This document shows, piece after piece, positions 11,111 to 23,363 of a stretch of 64,000 bases of DNA. Origin of the DNA: Neonectria sp. B-13 (Eukaryota; Ascomycota; Sordariomycetes; Hypocreales; Nectriaceae); the NCBI GenBank assembly GCA_002682825.1, contig NOKP01000040.1, positions 92,565-156,564 of the forward strand, given 5' to 3'. The notes below the pieces were generated by a model. The model was not told where the DNA came from. It saw nothing but the letters and a program-made list of their open reading frames with translations, and searched no databases. Made by a program: the position numbers and the translations under genes. Positions within the stretch are counted from its first letter, which is position 1; every line of letters begins with the position of its first letter.

Positions 11111-13253
11111 TTATAGAAAGCTCTAAAGTGCCTATTAGATAAATACTATTTCTTAGTATATTAGATAGATTGATTATTTACTTAGTAAGCTATATAAATA
11201 GTTATACATTTAGAATTAAACTAGGTTTACTTAGAGTAAGATATAGTATTAGTATAATTATTCTATATTAAGCTACTTTAATAGCTTTAGCTACTACTTA
11301 AGCTATAATATATTAGTATCTTAATAATAATATTAAGTATTATATAATTAAATAATATTATAACCTACCCATTCTAATCTATTTTCTAAGGCTAGATAGT
11401 TACTAATATATAAGATACTTAACATTCTATTATTATACTATATAGGGTTGTATAACATTATTAGCATTTTTTGCTACTATTTATACTTAACTTTATTATA
11501 ATATTAGTTAACTTCTAGCATTCAATCTTGCTTCTTCAGACAACCTATATAACTATAGGCTAAAATTTTAGGATATTTTCGGGTTGCCACTTGTCGCTCT
11601 GTGAAAAAGCGGGGAGCAAAAGAGTTTTCCCAAATCATGGAAATGGAATGGGAAGTGGATGTATTGAAATGAGGACGTGCTCAAGTGAGTGAAAATCGTG
11701 TCAAAACAGTAGCTAGTCTCGAGTCTGGTTTGTTAACAGACCAGTCCTTCAGTATAGCCCAATCGAAATCCTTGTACAGAGACAGGAGTATCAAGGGAGA
11801 CGTCAATTTGAACAGCCCTCCTATGCATGCACTCCTGCCGCAATGCAACAGCTTCGTCTTTTATTTATGGTGCACCCTGGTAGTTCAACTGAGAAAGAAT
11901 CTGAGTGCAGATTGGCTCAACGAGATAAGCAAGTTGCTCTGGTTCTTCGGCCAAATCATCCTCAAGTCGGACGGGGCCTAGGGAATCAAAATCCATCGTC
12001 TAAGGATTGATTTCTCCCACTGAGACAAGTTGTTGTGTTTGTACATTGAAAAACTGAGACAGTGGTTGCCACAACAGCGGCACAACGTTGATAGAGCCAA
12101 GTGAAGTTTACTGTTCCCACGGGTGATTTTAGGGTCGCCTTTTAGTATCTGGAATAACCCGGCTGAAGGGAACGTCGGAAGTTACCGGTGACAGGGAGAG
12201 CGGCAAGCCCGGCAAGGGCAATACGGCACACCTAACACTGGGGTAGGTCTGGCGTCATTTCAGGTTTCTGCTCGTCCGGTGACTGCAATGGAAATCGGAG
12301 CCTTGGAAGTTATTTTACTTCTTGGCATCTGAAGCTCGGGCGAAGAGTCCCTCCATGACAAGAGATCTGACCAGAAGTGGTGCGAAGCAGGTGAGTCAGA
12401 CTCCCGTGATATCCGAATTTCCCGAAGCCGGGGAATTCCATAGCAGCAGATTGCGAGAAGCTGGCTTATATTTAATATACTAAATAAACATAATTATATG
12501 CCATAATATTAATATTAGATTATGAGGTGTATAGAATTATAATAATCTAGAATTGTAAGTACAATCTATAGTAGCGCGTTCTATTAATAATAGGGTAAGA
12601 TATGTAGTAAAAAGTAAACATATTATAGTTCTACTATTAGCAACTACCTACCTAGTCCTAACTTAGGCTATAACCTAGGGCCAAACTGAAGGAGAGCAGT
12701 AGCTAAGGTAAGCCTTTTAGATAAACTATTACTCCTTCTACTATTACTTATTTTCACTCCCAAGTGCAAGATTTACATTTAAGTACTATACTTTCTGTTG
12801 ATATAACTTTTCTAACATTTTGCCCATTCTCACCCTTAGGAGCAAAACTAAGTGAACAGTGAGAAGTGCACCTAGACTTTCAGCCCTAGGGGCAAAGTTT
12901 ATTTTAGTAGATAGCTTCAATTCTTAGCCCTAACCACAACCCCAAAGACAAGTTTAGCCCTTTCAATCTCTTCATGCTGGCTAATGTCTCCTTGAGACAA
13001 TGTGTTAATCCAATATCTTTTAGAATTTAAGTCTCACTATATAGATGGGAAAACCTCTTCTAGATTATACCAATCCAGCGCTGGTAACAAACCCACCTCT
13101 ATAGCACACTTTCCACATAATTCAATCTCAATCACACTGTCCTCGGCTGGATTCGCATCAGCTACCTCTCGGAAGAGGGACTCCTAGTGCACCACTGCAC
13201 CATGAAGGCATTACACTCATGTAGGAGCCTTGAGTGCGAGCAAAAACAAGTCT
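11111..13253. other. Tail of the AT-rich block and gene-poor spacer
   Basis: 11111-11560 is older AT-rich repeat. From about 11580 the composition is normal. On the minus strand between about 12035 and 11870 a frame interrupted by one TAG (a CAG-to-TAG type change) and ending at TAA reads like part of an acidic protein segment, possibly a scrap of a decayed gene; I do not recognise it. 12470-12800 is again AT-rich with no structure I can name. No intact gene seen. Confidence 0.5.
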
Positions 13254-13738
13254 TTACCTGAACGCAGGACAAATGGCCGTCAACCCTCCGTCTCCAGTGC
13301 AGGGGCGTCCGGCCCAGTTCACAGTCAGCCTGCCCCCATTAGATTAGTATATGTCCAAGACGAGACCTCTATACAATGAGGGGGGACTCACTCTCCATTG
13401 TCGACATTGTTATCTCCGGGATAAAAGAGCGGGATACTACCGCAGCCGTTGCAGCCATGGTCATAAAGCTGCTTGATGAGGGTCTTGATGCTGGAGATCG
13501 GGGCACCGCCGGACTTCTGAAGAAATGCGCATTGATTTTGCACGCACGCAATCTGCTGTTTGTCGTTTGCCCAAGAATGCTTTTTTTCATCAATTTCACC
13601 GATAAGTTTGACCATCTCTTTCATGCCGTTGGCGGCGAAGAACCCGCATTGACTAGAGCCCTCACAGTTGATTCCTTTGGCGCTGGTAGTGGTGGCCACG
13701 GACAAGATTGTCAGGAATCCGACAACTGAGAATTTCAT
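13254..13738 (-). CDS. KP4-like secreted cysteine-rich protein (copy A)
   Basis: Two exons, 13392-13738 and 13254-13329, with a 62-base GTGAGT…CAG intron holding an ACTAATC branch site; 140 residues. The start is the ATG at 13738, which places a hydrophobic signal peptide (about residues 1-19) just before the first conserved cysteine; the upstream in-frame extension looks like leader. The secreted part has eight cysteines, a GxNC start, a central FLQKSGG segment and a HGCxxCGS motif, all typical of the KP4 killer-toxin-like family of fungi, whose founding member blocks calcium channels. Role in this fungus (antagonism, virulence or other) is inference. Its last exon differs strongly in sequence from the neighbouring copy B, though both end with two cysteines. 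Confidence 0.85.
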
Positions 13739-13862
13739 CTTGTCAGTTTGGAGGGTAGATATAATAGAGGATTGTAGGATTGAAGTGTGACGAAAGAGCA
13801 ATGTTGGGTGTTTTATTATCACATTCAACTGATGTATGTGGTTGCCTTTATATAAGATGAAT

Positions 13863-14193
13863 ATTCTCTGCCATCAATGCTTTACTACCTTAATGTCATA
13901 TCCCTATGGTGGCAATTCCTTCACGCTGTAATACGAGAAAGTACACCTTCCCTATCGGCTTCAAGCGTAGACGAAGTGTGGGTAAAATAGATCGGCCCGC
14001 TACACGATATTTGCAGACTAAAATTCTCTGCCGTCAATGCTTACTGTCCCGATGTTACATCCAGTGGGAAAGGTGAGACCGAATCAGTCCATTCACGCTG
14101 TAATACGAGAAAAGCAAACCTGCCCTATAGGCTTTAATCGTAGACGAAGTGTGGGTAAAATAGATCGGCCCGCTACACGATATTTGCAGACTA
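13863..14193. repeat. ~160 bp tandem duplication upstream of the KP4-like genes
   Basis: Two adjacent diverged units, about 13863-14022 and 14023-14193, each starting ATTCTCTGCC and ending TATTTGCAGACTAAA. The shared core includes the string CGAAGTGTGGGTAAAATAGA and CACGCTGTAATACGAGAAA. It lies in the spacer between the two divergently arranged KP4-like genes, nearer copy A, so it may duplicate regulatory sites. Confidence 0.8.
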
Positions 14194-15046
14194 AAACAGA
14201 TCGGGTCGGCAGGCCACACGACCTTTGCAGGCCAAATTTCCTCTTCTTACCGCGGCTTCACATGAAAGATACGCACTGTAGCCACGACTATTTTCATAAC
14301 TCTGATCTCTCCATCCTCATAGAACAAGGGGACGTGTACAAATCCCCTTACGTGGCGAATCTCTCAACACATTATTGCATCGGTAGGCTCAACTTTTGAG
14401 TTTGCAAGGAGTTGGTAGTGCGGTGGCCTGATATTGATGCAACTCTTTCGTCATTGAATGGACGTTCTCGCAAGTCCCAGCGAGAAGATTTCCACAGCCT
14501 TCACTTTAGAAGAAAGAAAAGTCAGCTAAAGATAAGAAAGCGTATGCTATGTTATCAGACTTGTGTAGACTTTCGTAAGAGAGCTTGCGCGGGACAGACT
14601 CCCATTGCCGAACAAACGGGGGTTCTCCCAAGGACTCAAAACCTAATGCGTTGAAGGCTCGCGTTGGGGCATCTACGAAAAAATGGGCTCATTAATCCAG
14701 TATCCAAAAGAACCTCAGCTGATAGCTAAGTTAAGTGGTGTATTGCTGTAAGTTGTTGGTTCTTTTGTTTCTATCCTCGTGATGGTGGGGCGATATGTCT
14801 TCCCTTTGAACTTTACGAGTGCTGACGGAGATAATGTAAACTTGTTTGTAATCTGTCTCAGTTGCCGTACTCCCGAATATCATAGCTATATAGAGGCAAC
14901 TTTTGTTACTCTATGGGTGATATCTTCATCTAAGACCGACCTGGCTGAAGCAAGTTTAACCTGATATTTCTTGAATATTGTCATTTTTCCTCCTTCAAAA
15001 TCACCCATTCAGTTCACCCGACTCGCCTTTGCACCTTGACTCGAAG
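14194..15046. other. Spacer and presumed promoter of KP4-like copy B
   Basis: No gene seen; small ORFs here overlap one another and lack motifs. The last ~100 bases before 15047 are C/T-rich (TCCTCC, TTCACCC), as fungal 5' leaders often are. Confidence 0.5.
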
Positions 15047-15514
15047 ATGACTCTTCGCGTTACTTACTTCTTGCTGGCTTGCCTGGGCTCTGTGTCCGCC
15101 TTGGGCATTAACTGTCAGGGGAACCCAGGATGCGGCCTCGCCAAGACGGAAATTCCACGCATGGCCAATATCCTCAATGGCGATGGAGCTTCTCGTGGAA
15201 TTCCAGATGATCGATGGTATAAGAATGGGGAACACATCTATTGTGGCATGAACACCGACAGTTGGTCTTGTGCCTTCCTGCAAAAGTCTGGCGGTGCTCC
15301 CGGCAAGAGTATCAAGAAACTGATCAGAGATCTCGCCGACCATAATTGTGTACACTGCGGGAGTGTTCCTCTTTTTTTCCCCCAGGACAACAACGTCGAA
15401 AATGGAGAGTAAGTTCGACTAGCTTGCTTAAATTCCCAGCTCTGTTTCTAACACATTTCCAGGTTGACGGTGAACATTGTCAACAGCCCGAACGGTTGCA
15501 ATGGTGTGTGCTAA
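15047..15514 (+). CDS. KP4-like secreted cysteine-rich protein (copy B)
   Basis: Two exons, 15047-15408 and 15463-15514, with a 54-base GTAAGT…CAG intron and a CTAAC branch site; 137 residues. The ATG at 15047 is chosen because it gives a ~18-residue signal peptide ending just before the conserved GINC start; an upstream in-frame non-hydrophobic stretch is leader. Eight cysteines, a CAFLQKSGG segment and an HxCxHCGS motif match copy A and the KP4 killer-toxin-like family. The intron is in the same place as in copy A, so the two are paralogues from a duplication. They are on opposite strands about 1.3 kb apart and transcribed away from each other. Function in this fungus is not shown by the sequence. 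Confidence 0.88.
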
Positions 15515-16069
15515 GTTGGAGGGTCAGAATGCTTCTTAGCCAGAGACTCCAACCTTAGTAGCAACCAAGGTCGGCACATATGTGCTATCACATGCATAGG
15601 CTATCACAAGTTTCATCAAGATAACACGTTTCACTTTCTTTCCTGTCATCCTAAATGGCATATTCACTATCCCTCCCTAAGGATCAGTCGATCGATGTAT
15701 ACAAAGACATTCCTTTCCTACTAGAATAGATACAAATTAAGAGCTTCTCATCATCCTAGATCCCTAACCGCGAGGCCGCGGGCCTCGAGCGGCCGGGTCT
15801 GCTGCTTGATGCCCGTTTCCTTCTCACTACCCTCCTGCATACCCAGTCGCTCATTTGACTTCACTCGACTTTTAGCCCCCGACACTCTATTACATACTTA
15901 GCAAGCCTGACCCGCTCCTTCATTCCCAGCTCTCACTCTAACCCAATTCAACCCAAGTCACTCACTCACGTTCCTCTCTTCCCCCTACCAACTTCTTTTT
16001 GATAAGTCCTTTAAGCCAACCACCAAGACGCAGTTCCGTATCTCCGCCGCCGCCATCCGCCGTCTACGG
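15515..16069. other. Spacer with a leader-like stretch
   Basis: No gene. A short GC-rich inverted repeat (arms CGAGGCC and GGCCTCG, 15771-15777 and 15781-15787) sits here. From about 15840 the sequence becomes C/T-rich (CTCTCACTCTAACCC, TTCCTCTCTTCCCCC), typical of the 5' leader of a strongly expressed fungal gene. It leads into the pseudogene at 16070, whose start is missing. Confidence 0.5.
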
Positions 16070-16434
16070 CCTTGTCATCAAGTTCGACAGCGACACCTCC
16101 GTCTTCCAGTACTCCAACCCCTTCAAGATTGACATTGACGGTAACGCCGTTGAGGAGACCACCAGCGAGGCCCACGCCCAGTTTACCTCCACCGTTACTA
16201 CCGACTCTAGTTACGTTCTCCCCACCGAGCAACAGCACCACGCCTGCTCCCTATGTTCCTCCAGTCGCCACTACCGTCATTGACACCTGCCACGGCAACC
16301 GCACTTGACCCACTGCTGTCGTCCCTCCCGTCACCATCCCCGCTGCCACCGTTGTCACAGGTGCTGATGCCCGCTTCGGCGCTAGCTTCATGGCCGTCGT
16401 CGGTGGTTTCGTCGTTGTCGCCCTTGCTCTTTAA
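16070..16434 (+). pseudogene. GPI-anchored cell-wall protein relic
   Basis: Reads VIKFDSDTSVFQYSNPFKI then a Ser/Thr/Val-rich stretch, then proline-rich PAPYVPPVATT, and ends in a GADARFGASFMAVVGGFVVVA segment before TAA, which looks like an omega site plus hydrophobic GPI-anchor tail. The organisation resembles Kre9/KNH-type or other Ser/Thr-rich GPI proteins of filamentous fungi. It is broken: the start codon and signal peptide are absent, the frame changes near 16215-16225, and a TGA at about 16306 replaces a probable CGA arginine codon. The normal leader upstream suggests an internal deletion rather than random decay. Confidence 0.65.
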
Positions 16435-17778
16435 GCGAAACAAAGCGGCTAGTCCGTCTTGGTTACTACGTGGTGTCATGACTTCATGATTGCATTTAGA
16501 GGGTTCCTCGTTTCTTCTGGTGTGGAAGCAGTCTGGGTATTTGGCTTTTTCGCGCGCATACGTTTTAATTTCCCATTTGGAAGGGAAGGTACGCAGGATT
16601 TTTGATGTATTATGGATAAACAGAAAAGCCTACTATGGGTTATTTGTCTCGGATCAAGCCTCTTGACGTAGCATACCGAGCCCGATTCTGAGCCAACAAC
16701 CCCAGACCCACCCTGTGTTTTGTTTGCAGGGCATCCCTTGCCGAGCTTGCCGGTCTCCGCGGGACGAGAATTCATTCTAATGCAGGGTATGTATATATAT
16801 ATATTTGGGAGGGTGAAAGCCTTGAAAGATTGATGTTGCTAGACATGGATAGCTCTATAAGCTTTATTATCTTAAATTTACCAATGCTTACTCTTCGATG
16901 TAGAATGGGTCTTTCTGGTGGCTGTATGTGCGGTGTAATTAGCTATGAAAGTAGTAGTATGTCTAGATGATGAAGGAGCTGGGGGGGGGGCATGAGCTAA
17001 TAGATGGTTAGGCCCGAGGCTGAGTTAGTGCATACTTAGAAGTGTTTAAAGAAACCAGAAAAGATTACGAGTTCTTGTTATTGCAATGGCCAAGTATAAG
17101 CTAGACGAATGAAACTTTGCAGTGTTCTAGCAGCTTGACAAAGAATAAAATTAATATTCCTAACATCAAAAGTTCCGGTGTAAAACTCACTCAATCGCTC
17201 AGGTGGTGGAATATTGAGCTTGGGATGAAATATTTCTAGAGTTTTCTACTGAAGGTACAATGGAAGCAGTGTTGCTAATAATATATAATAAGCTTCACAG
17301 CCCTTAGCCTATAGGTTAAGAGCGTGTGATGCTGCCTCGCTGTACTAGCATAAGAACGATATGATTGGGCAAGAGGCGCTCATTTAACTGTGAGTAAGTG
17401 CCTGCAGTCGAGGGGTGGCCTCGGCAGATAACTGATCACGAATTTCTCCCCGGTTTGCTTCTGCCTAATGCTGCCCAACCGCTTTTTGTTTAAGCGATGG
17501 TCACAGTGTTGTGGCTTCTCTCATAATTATTGTCCTTTTTGGCATCCTATACGCTCTATCAATCGAAGTTCAGTGCAGATACTAACATTCCACTGAACCC
17601 CCGCGATCGGGGACAAATGCGCTATCAGGTTGGCTGTTGTGCTTGGCTATTACAGCGGTCTGCAGGCAGATTCAACTTGTCTAGGTGGAGGCAAGTGATC
17701 TTTCTGAGAAACCTCGGCGATGAAACACTAATCCTCCTTTGTAGCTTACCTTGCCTCTAGATAATCTTATGAGCAAAC
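16435..17778. other. Gene-free spacer
   Basis: No supported gene. Contains a short (TA)n run near 16792-16803 and a run of ten G at 16981-16990. Moderately AT-rich with scattered stops in all frames. Confidence 0.5.
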
Positions 17779-20700
17779 ATGTCTCAACCTGATGATTATA
17801 CTGTAGGTTGGATATGTGCCTTAAGTACAGAATACATTGCTACACAAGCCTTTCTCAACAAAGAATACAAAGGACTATAGTATGTATTACCTAACGACAA
17901 CAATGATTATACACTGGGCAAAATAGGGAAACACAATATCATTATTGCTGTCTTGCCCAACGGGGAGTATGGCACATCCTGTGCTACAAGTGTTATAAGT
18001 GATATAAGGCATAGCTTTCCCAATATCAGAATTGGTCTAATGGTCGGCATTAGTGGCAGTGCTCTAAGTCGAAAGCATGATATCCGTCTGGGTGACATTG
18101 TGGTTAGTGCTCCTCGAGAGGGGAAGAGTGGCGTGCTCTAGTATGACTTTGGCAAAACCGTTCAAAATCAAACCTTCCAATGGACAGGCGCCTTGAACAA
18201 ACCACCTATAGTCCTATGGGTGGCGGTGAATGGACTTAAGGCCCAGTACGAGAGAAAAGGCCACAGGCATGAAGAGGACATTAATAACATTCTCCAAAAG
18301 GAGCCAAGACTGTAGAAGAAGTACAGCCGGCCGAACCCAAGCAGTGACAGGCTGTATCAGTCCAGACTCGTGCATCCTATTGATGATGACTCAAGCTGTA
18401 CGGCAGTCTGTGGTACTGATCTCTCAAAGCTAATACTATGATCCGAACGGACTCAAGATGAGGATAATCCGACAATTCACTACAGTGTTATTGCCTCAGG
18501 AAACCAGCTGATGAAGGATGCGTTGATTAGGGATTTGCTTGCCGCAGAAGAAGACATTCTGTGCTTTGAAATGGAAGCGGTAGGGCTAATGAACCACTTT
18601 CCTTGCCTTATTATCTGGGGTATATGTGACTACTTAGATTCCTATAAGAACAAGGAGTAGCAGGGCTATGTAGTAATGGTGGCTGCTGTATATGCAAAGG
18701 ATCTTCTCTGTCGAATAGCTCTAAATAGGATTGAAGCTGAAAGGAAGATTAGTGATATTCTATCTGGTAATTTCAAGGCTTAGAATTATACTATTAATAT
18801 ATGTTAATCCTATGTACAGGCCTCTAAGAAGTTTTAATGGAGCAGCGATAAGCTCAGAAAGATCTAGCCAAGGAGAGGCTATCCAAAGAAGAACAAGAGT
18901 ATCACTAGCTGTTCTGCCTTACAACTGGCAGTAGGGATGCCATATATAAGTAGTATAAAGACTAAGTGGAAGAAAGGGTTGAAGATATATGTATGTGGTT
19001 CCTGAAGCATGAGCACTTCTAGATGTGGTTGAACTAAGAGTCTGGCCCCCTGCTAGTCTCGGTGGATCCTGGCTGTGGAAAGTCGGTGCTAGCTAGGTAC
19101 CTGATCGACTGTGGCCTGCTACGATTGACGACCATTTGCTACTTTTTCTTCAAAGACCAAGACTAGGACACTGCCTGGCAAGCACTTTGCGCACTGCTTC
19201 ATTAACTCTTTTCTTAGAAGCCGTTTCTGATCGAACATGCTATATTACAATTCCGGAAAGATGGGTCAGGTTTGATCAACTCTATACAATTGCTCTAGAA
19301 GGTCCTATAAAACACTATAAAAGATCCCCAGGCAGGACCTATAATCATGGTCCTTGATGCCCTAGACGAATGTGCTGAACTAGAGTTTGCAGAACTGATG
19401 CAAAATATAGAGAGCCAATTCCACAGCGACCATTTGGGCCATACTAGGTTGAAGTATCTTCTTATATGCCGCCTGTATGACCAGATTGTGTCCAAGTTCT
19501 GCGGCCTATTGGATGCTTTTCTAAATATCTGTATACTAGGGGAGGAAGAGTCAGAAACGATCAGCCAGGAGGTGAATTACGTCATTATGCGCTAGATCAA
19601 TCAGCTTTCAATGCAGAAGCAACTCTCACTCTAAATCAAGAGCCATCTGGAGGAAAGATTACAGGAAACTACCTACTGCACCTACCTCTGGGTTTACCTT
19701 GTGTTCGACTACTTGCAGAAAGAAGACTTCAAAAAGACAGTAAAGGGGATTGAATCTACTATTGCAACACTTCCAAGGAGTATCAATAAGGCATATGAGC
19801 AAATTCTTAGTAAGACTAAGGAAGATCTAATGGTTCAGAAAGCCTTGAGTATTATCTTGGCAGTAAGCTAGCTACTAACTGTTTTAGAAATGAACGTTGT
19901 TATAAATATAGACTATACATTACAGTCTATTTACAATCTTGACTTAGAGGATGATAAGGTTTTCAAAATGTGTCTTAGATCTTAGTGTAGATTGTTTGTT
20001 TTAACCTATTAAGGCTATGTTTATTTTCTTCATCAAATAGCTCATGAGTTTCTCCTTATAGATTTGGCATTACTTATAACTATTTCATTAGAGCTGCATT
20101 GGTATTACTCTATTAGTACCTAAGACATACATGCTGTTCTTATGGAGCTCTATGTGCTCTATCTAAACTTCTTTAACTCTAATGTTAGTCTACTGACAGA
20201 TGCAAATGGAGAAGCTAGCTACTCTATCGATAGATATGCCTTCTTAGATTACTTGGCCTGAGCTTGGGGTGCTCACTTCCGTAAGGCTGGTATCATTGAT
20301 GAGGCTGCTATTATACTATTCGCTCTGAGAATTTGCAATCCGGACTTAACTAGCTACTCGGTATGGCTTAGAATTTATTGGAAGACTGCGAATATGCCGA
20401 CTATTGAGCATTTTATGGATCTGATGCTAGCGTCATACTATGGCCATAATGTCGTTGTCAAGCTACTTCTCGAAAAGGGCGCTGATATTGAGTCTAAGGA
20501 TGAATATGGGTGTACACTGCTATCGTGGGCTGTTGATGGCGGGAATGAGGCTACCGTCAAGCTGCTGCTCAAGAAAGGCGCCAATGTTGAGGCCAAGGGC
20601 AAAGAGGGTCAGACATCGCTAATGTCGGCTGCTGCAGGCAGGAATGAGGCCATCGTCAAGCTGCTGCTCGAAAAGGGCGCTGATATTGAGTCTAAGGATG

Positions 20701-21179
20701 AATATGGTCATACGCCGCTATGGTGGGCCGCTGAACGCGGGAATGAGGCCATCGTCAAGCTGCTGCTCGAAAAGGGCGCTGATATTAAGTCTACGGACAA
20801 AGAGGGTTGGACGCTGCTATTTTGGGCCGTTCACCACGGGAATGAGGCCATTGTCAAGCTGCTGCTCGAAAAGGGCGCTGATGCTGGGTACAAGGACAAA
20901 GAGGGCCGGACGCCGCTAGTGTGGGCCGCTGTAGGCGGGTATGAGGACATCACCAAGCTGCTGCTCGAGAACAGCGCCGATGTTGAGTCCATGGACAAAG
21001 AGGGTCGGACGCCGCTTTCATGGGCTGCTCAATATGGGTGCGAGGACACCATCAAGCTGCTGCTCGAAAACGGCGCCGACGTTGGGTCCAAGGACAAAGA
21101 GGGTTGGATGCCGCTATTGTGGGCCGCTAAGTATGAGCAAGAGGCCACCGTCAAGCTACTTCAACAAAAGTCTCGATAA
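17779..21179 (+). pseudogene. NLR-type PNP-NACHT-ankyrin gene, RIP-mutated
   Basis: From ATG 17779 the frame reads as a nucleoside-phosphorylase-type domain (TVGWICALSTEYIA at the start, GLMVGISGSAL around 18040, [11 protein letters not shown] around 18570) to about 18770. After a frame change at about 18790-18870 (an intron or an indel) comes a NACHT domain: Walker A DPGCGKSVLARYL at 19065-19103 and Walker B IIMVLDALDEC near 19340. Then a helical region to about 20390 and eight ankyrin units (two partial) of 33 residues, 20394-21176. Premature stops occur throughout the first two thirds (for example near 17879, 18139, 18313, 18436, 18658), nearly all explained by C-to-T or G-to-A changes in CAG, CAA, CGA or TGG codons. 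The ankyrin part is an uninterrupted 261-codon frame. Related fungal NLRs act in heterokaryon incompatibility or immunity; this copy is very unlikely to be functional as a whole. Confidence 0.85.
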
Positions 21180-21659
21180 CTCCGAGACCATACTCCTCCC
21201 ACTTTCGGAAAATAATCCTTGCATAGCCTGCTCCAATCAATAAGCGCTTTCAATAGCTTGAGCTGGCCTTCCCGAACCTTTCCTTCACGGATACCGAAGC
21301 TGTGCTTGCTCCCTTTCCCAACCTTATATCAGACTATCTAGGCTTGGACTTGGTAGCTATGGCAGCTACAACAGCACATGTCTAATTTCGAAAACATTTG
21401 TTAGAGGTGGGTCGAAGGGGTCAGGTTCATCTGTGATGTCTTGGTATACACGAAGTGTGTGGGGGTAGTCAGGTTCAGTTCAACATCGCCAGGGCTCATT
21501 GAGACTTCACAGCAGGCGCATACCGCAGCACATCTAACTGGTTGGGCACTCTTGTCCGAAAGCGACGGATGGATCCCCGAGAATTGATTTTAGGTTGTTG
21601 TCAAGATATATGCGCAGGGTTACGAAAAGAATACAGCATTAGAATCAAGTCCCTACGGC
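21180..21659. other. Spacer between NLR and NRPS relics
   Basis: No gene recognised. The plus frame upstream of the NRPS relic may include further decayed adenylation-domain sequence, but it is not readable with confidence. Confidence 0.4.
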
Positions 21660-22140
21660 TCAGGTCAACAAATGCGGCCCTGAAGACACTGCCTGGTTCT
21701 CGGCGGGGAGGCACCTGTGAGGTCCGACGTAGACAATTGGGCGACCAACCTAAACTTAATCAACGCCCATAGAGTGACCGAGTGCAGAAGAACCATTACC
21801 ACACGGCGACTGTGTTAACGCCTTGGGCCCCGTGGGTGCCATCGGTGAGCTCGTCGTGGAGGGTCCTATTCTCGCGCGAGGATATTCTTCGCAACCGACT
21901 CGGCCTGACAGTGTCGGTCTTCATCGACTCCCCGGTATAGCGAAACGACTTTCCGCTACCGTTTCCGATCGGGCGGTACTACAGGACGGAGGGTATTTGC
22001 CAGGATGCGGCAGATGAATCACTCGGGTATCTCAGTCCAAATACCACGGCTAGGTCTGGCAAGACAGGTGCAAAACTCTTCAAGAAAGAGGCACTCTCGC
22101 TCTCCCACAGATCAGATCGTGCGATACGGCGCCGCTGAGT
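21660..22140 (+). pseudogene. NRPS adenylation-domain relic
   Basis: Three adenylation-domain core segments occur in the right order but in different frames: LVLGGEAP…NLINAHRVTEC (about 21690-21775, the normal A5-like NAYGPTE region altered), then GAIGELVVEGPILARGY (about 21835-21890, core A6), then FIDSP with a stop, then RYYRT (core A7, the following GD lost) near 21980. Frameshifts and a TAG replacing a probable tryptophan codon break it. No thiolation or condensation domain is seen nearby, so this is a fragment of a nonribosomal peptide synthetase or related adenylating enzyme. Confidence 0.65.
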
Positions 22141-22362
22141 CATTGACAAAGCGAGCGCCGGAAACATTCACCGAGCAGCATCTGGAGGGCATATTCTCCG
22201 TCATTGAGGAACACTAATGTATTCATCCAAGATATGCGTCATTCAGTTCAGGGTCTTATCCCACTACTAATTCCTTTGTTCCTTTAATCACTAAGATAAG
22301 GCTTATTATCAGACCCTAAATCCTATAATATGCTGTCCAAATGAAACACCAGGTTGACTGCC

Positions 22363-23363
<1,001 letters not shown>

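Larger units (their letters stand above)
954..11560. repeat. AT-rich, RIP-degraded nested repeat block
   Basis: About 10.6 kb with very high A+T, TpA-rich sequence and no long open frames, bounded by normal DNA on both sides. It contains seven related ~1.05-1.1 kb element copies (listed separately), three in one orientation and four in the other, inserted into older AT-rich sequence. Differences between copies are mostly C-to-T and G-to-A transitions, the mark of repeat-induced point mutation in fungi. Such blocks are normally heterochromatic; that is inference here. Confidence 0.9.

Noticed and set aside
11685..11981. 98-codon plus ORF
   Set aside because: No motif; the minus strand of the same stretch looks more like decayed coding sequence.
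13376..13729. 117-codon plus ORF over KP4-like copy A
   Set aside because: Antisense to a clearly recognisable spliced gene.
20440..21243. Out-of-frame ORFs across the ankyrin repeats
   Set aside because: They repeat with the ankyrin period only because the DNA does; the 20394-21179 frame is the real one.
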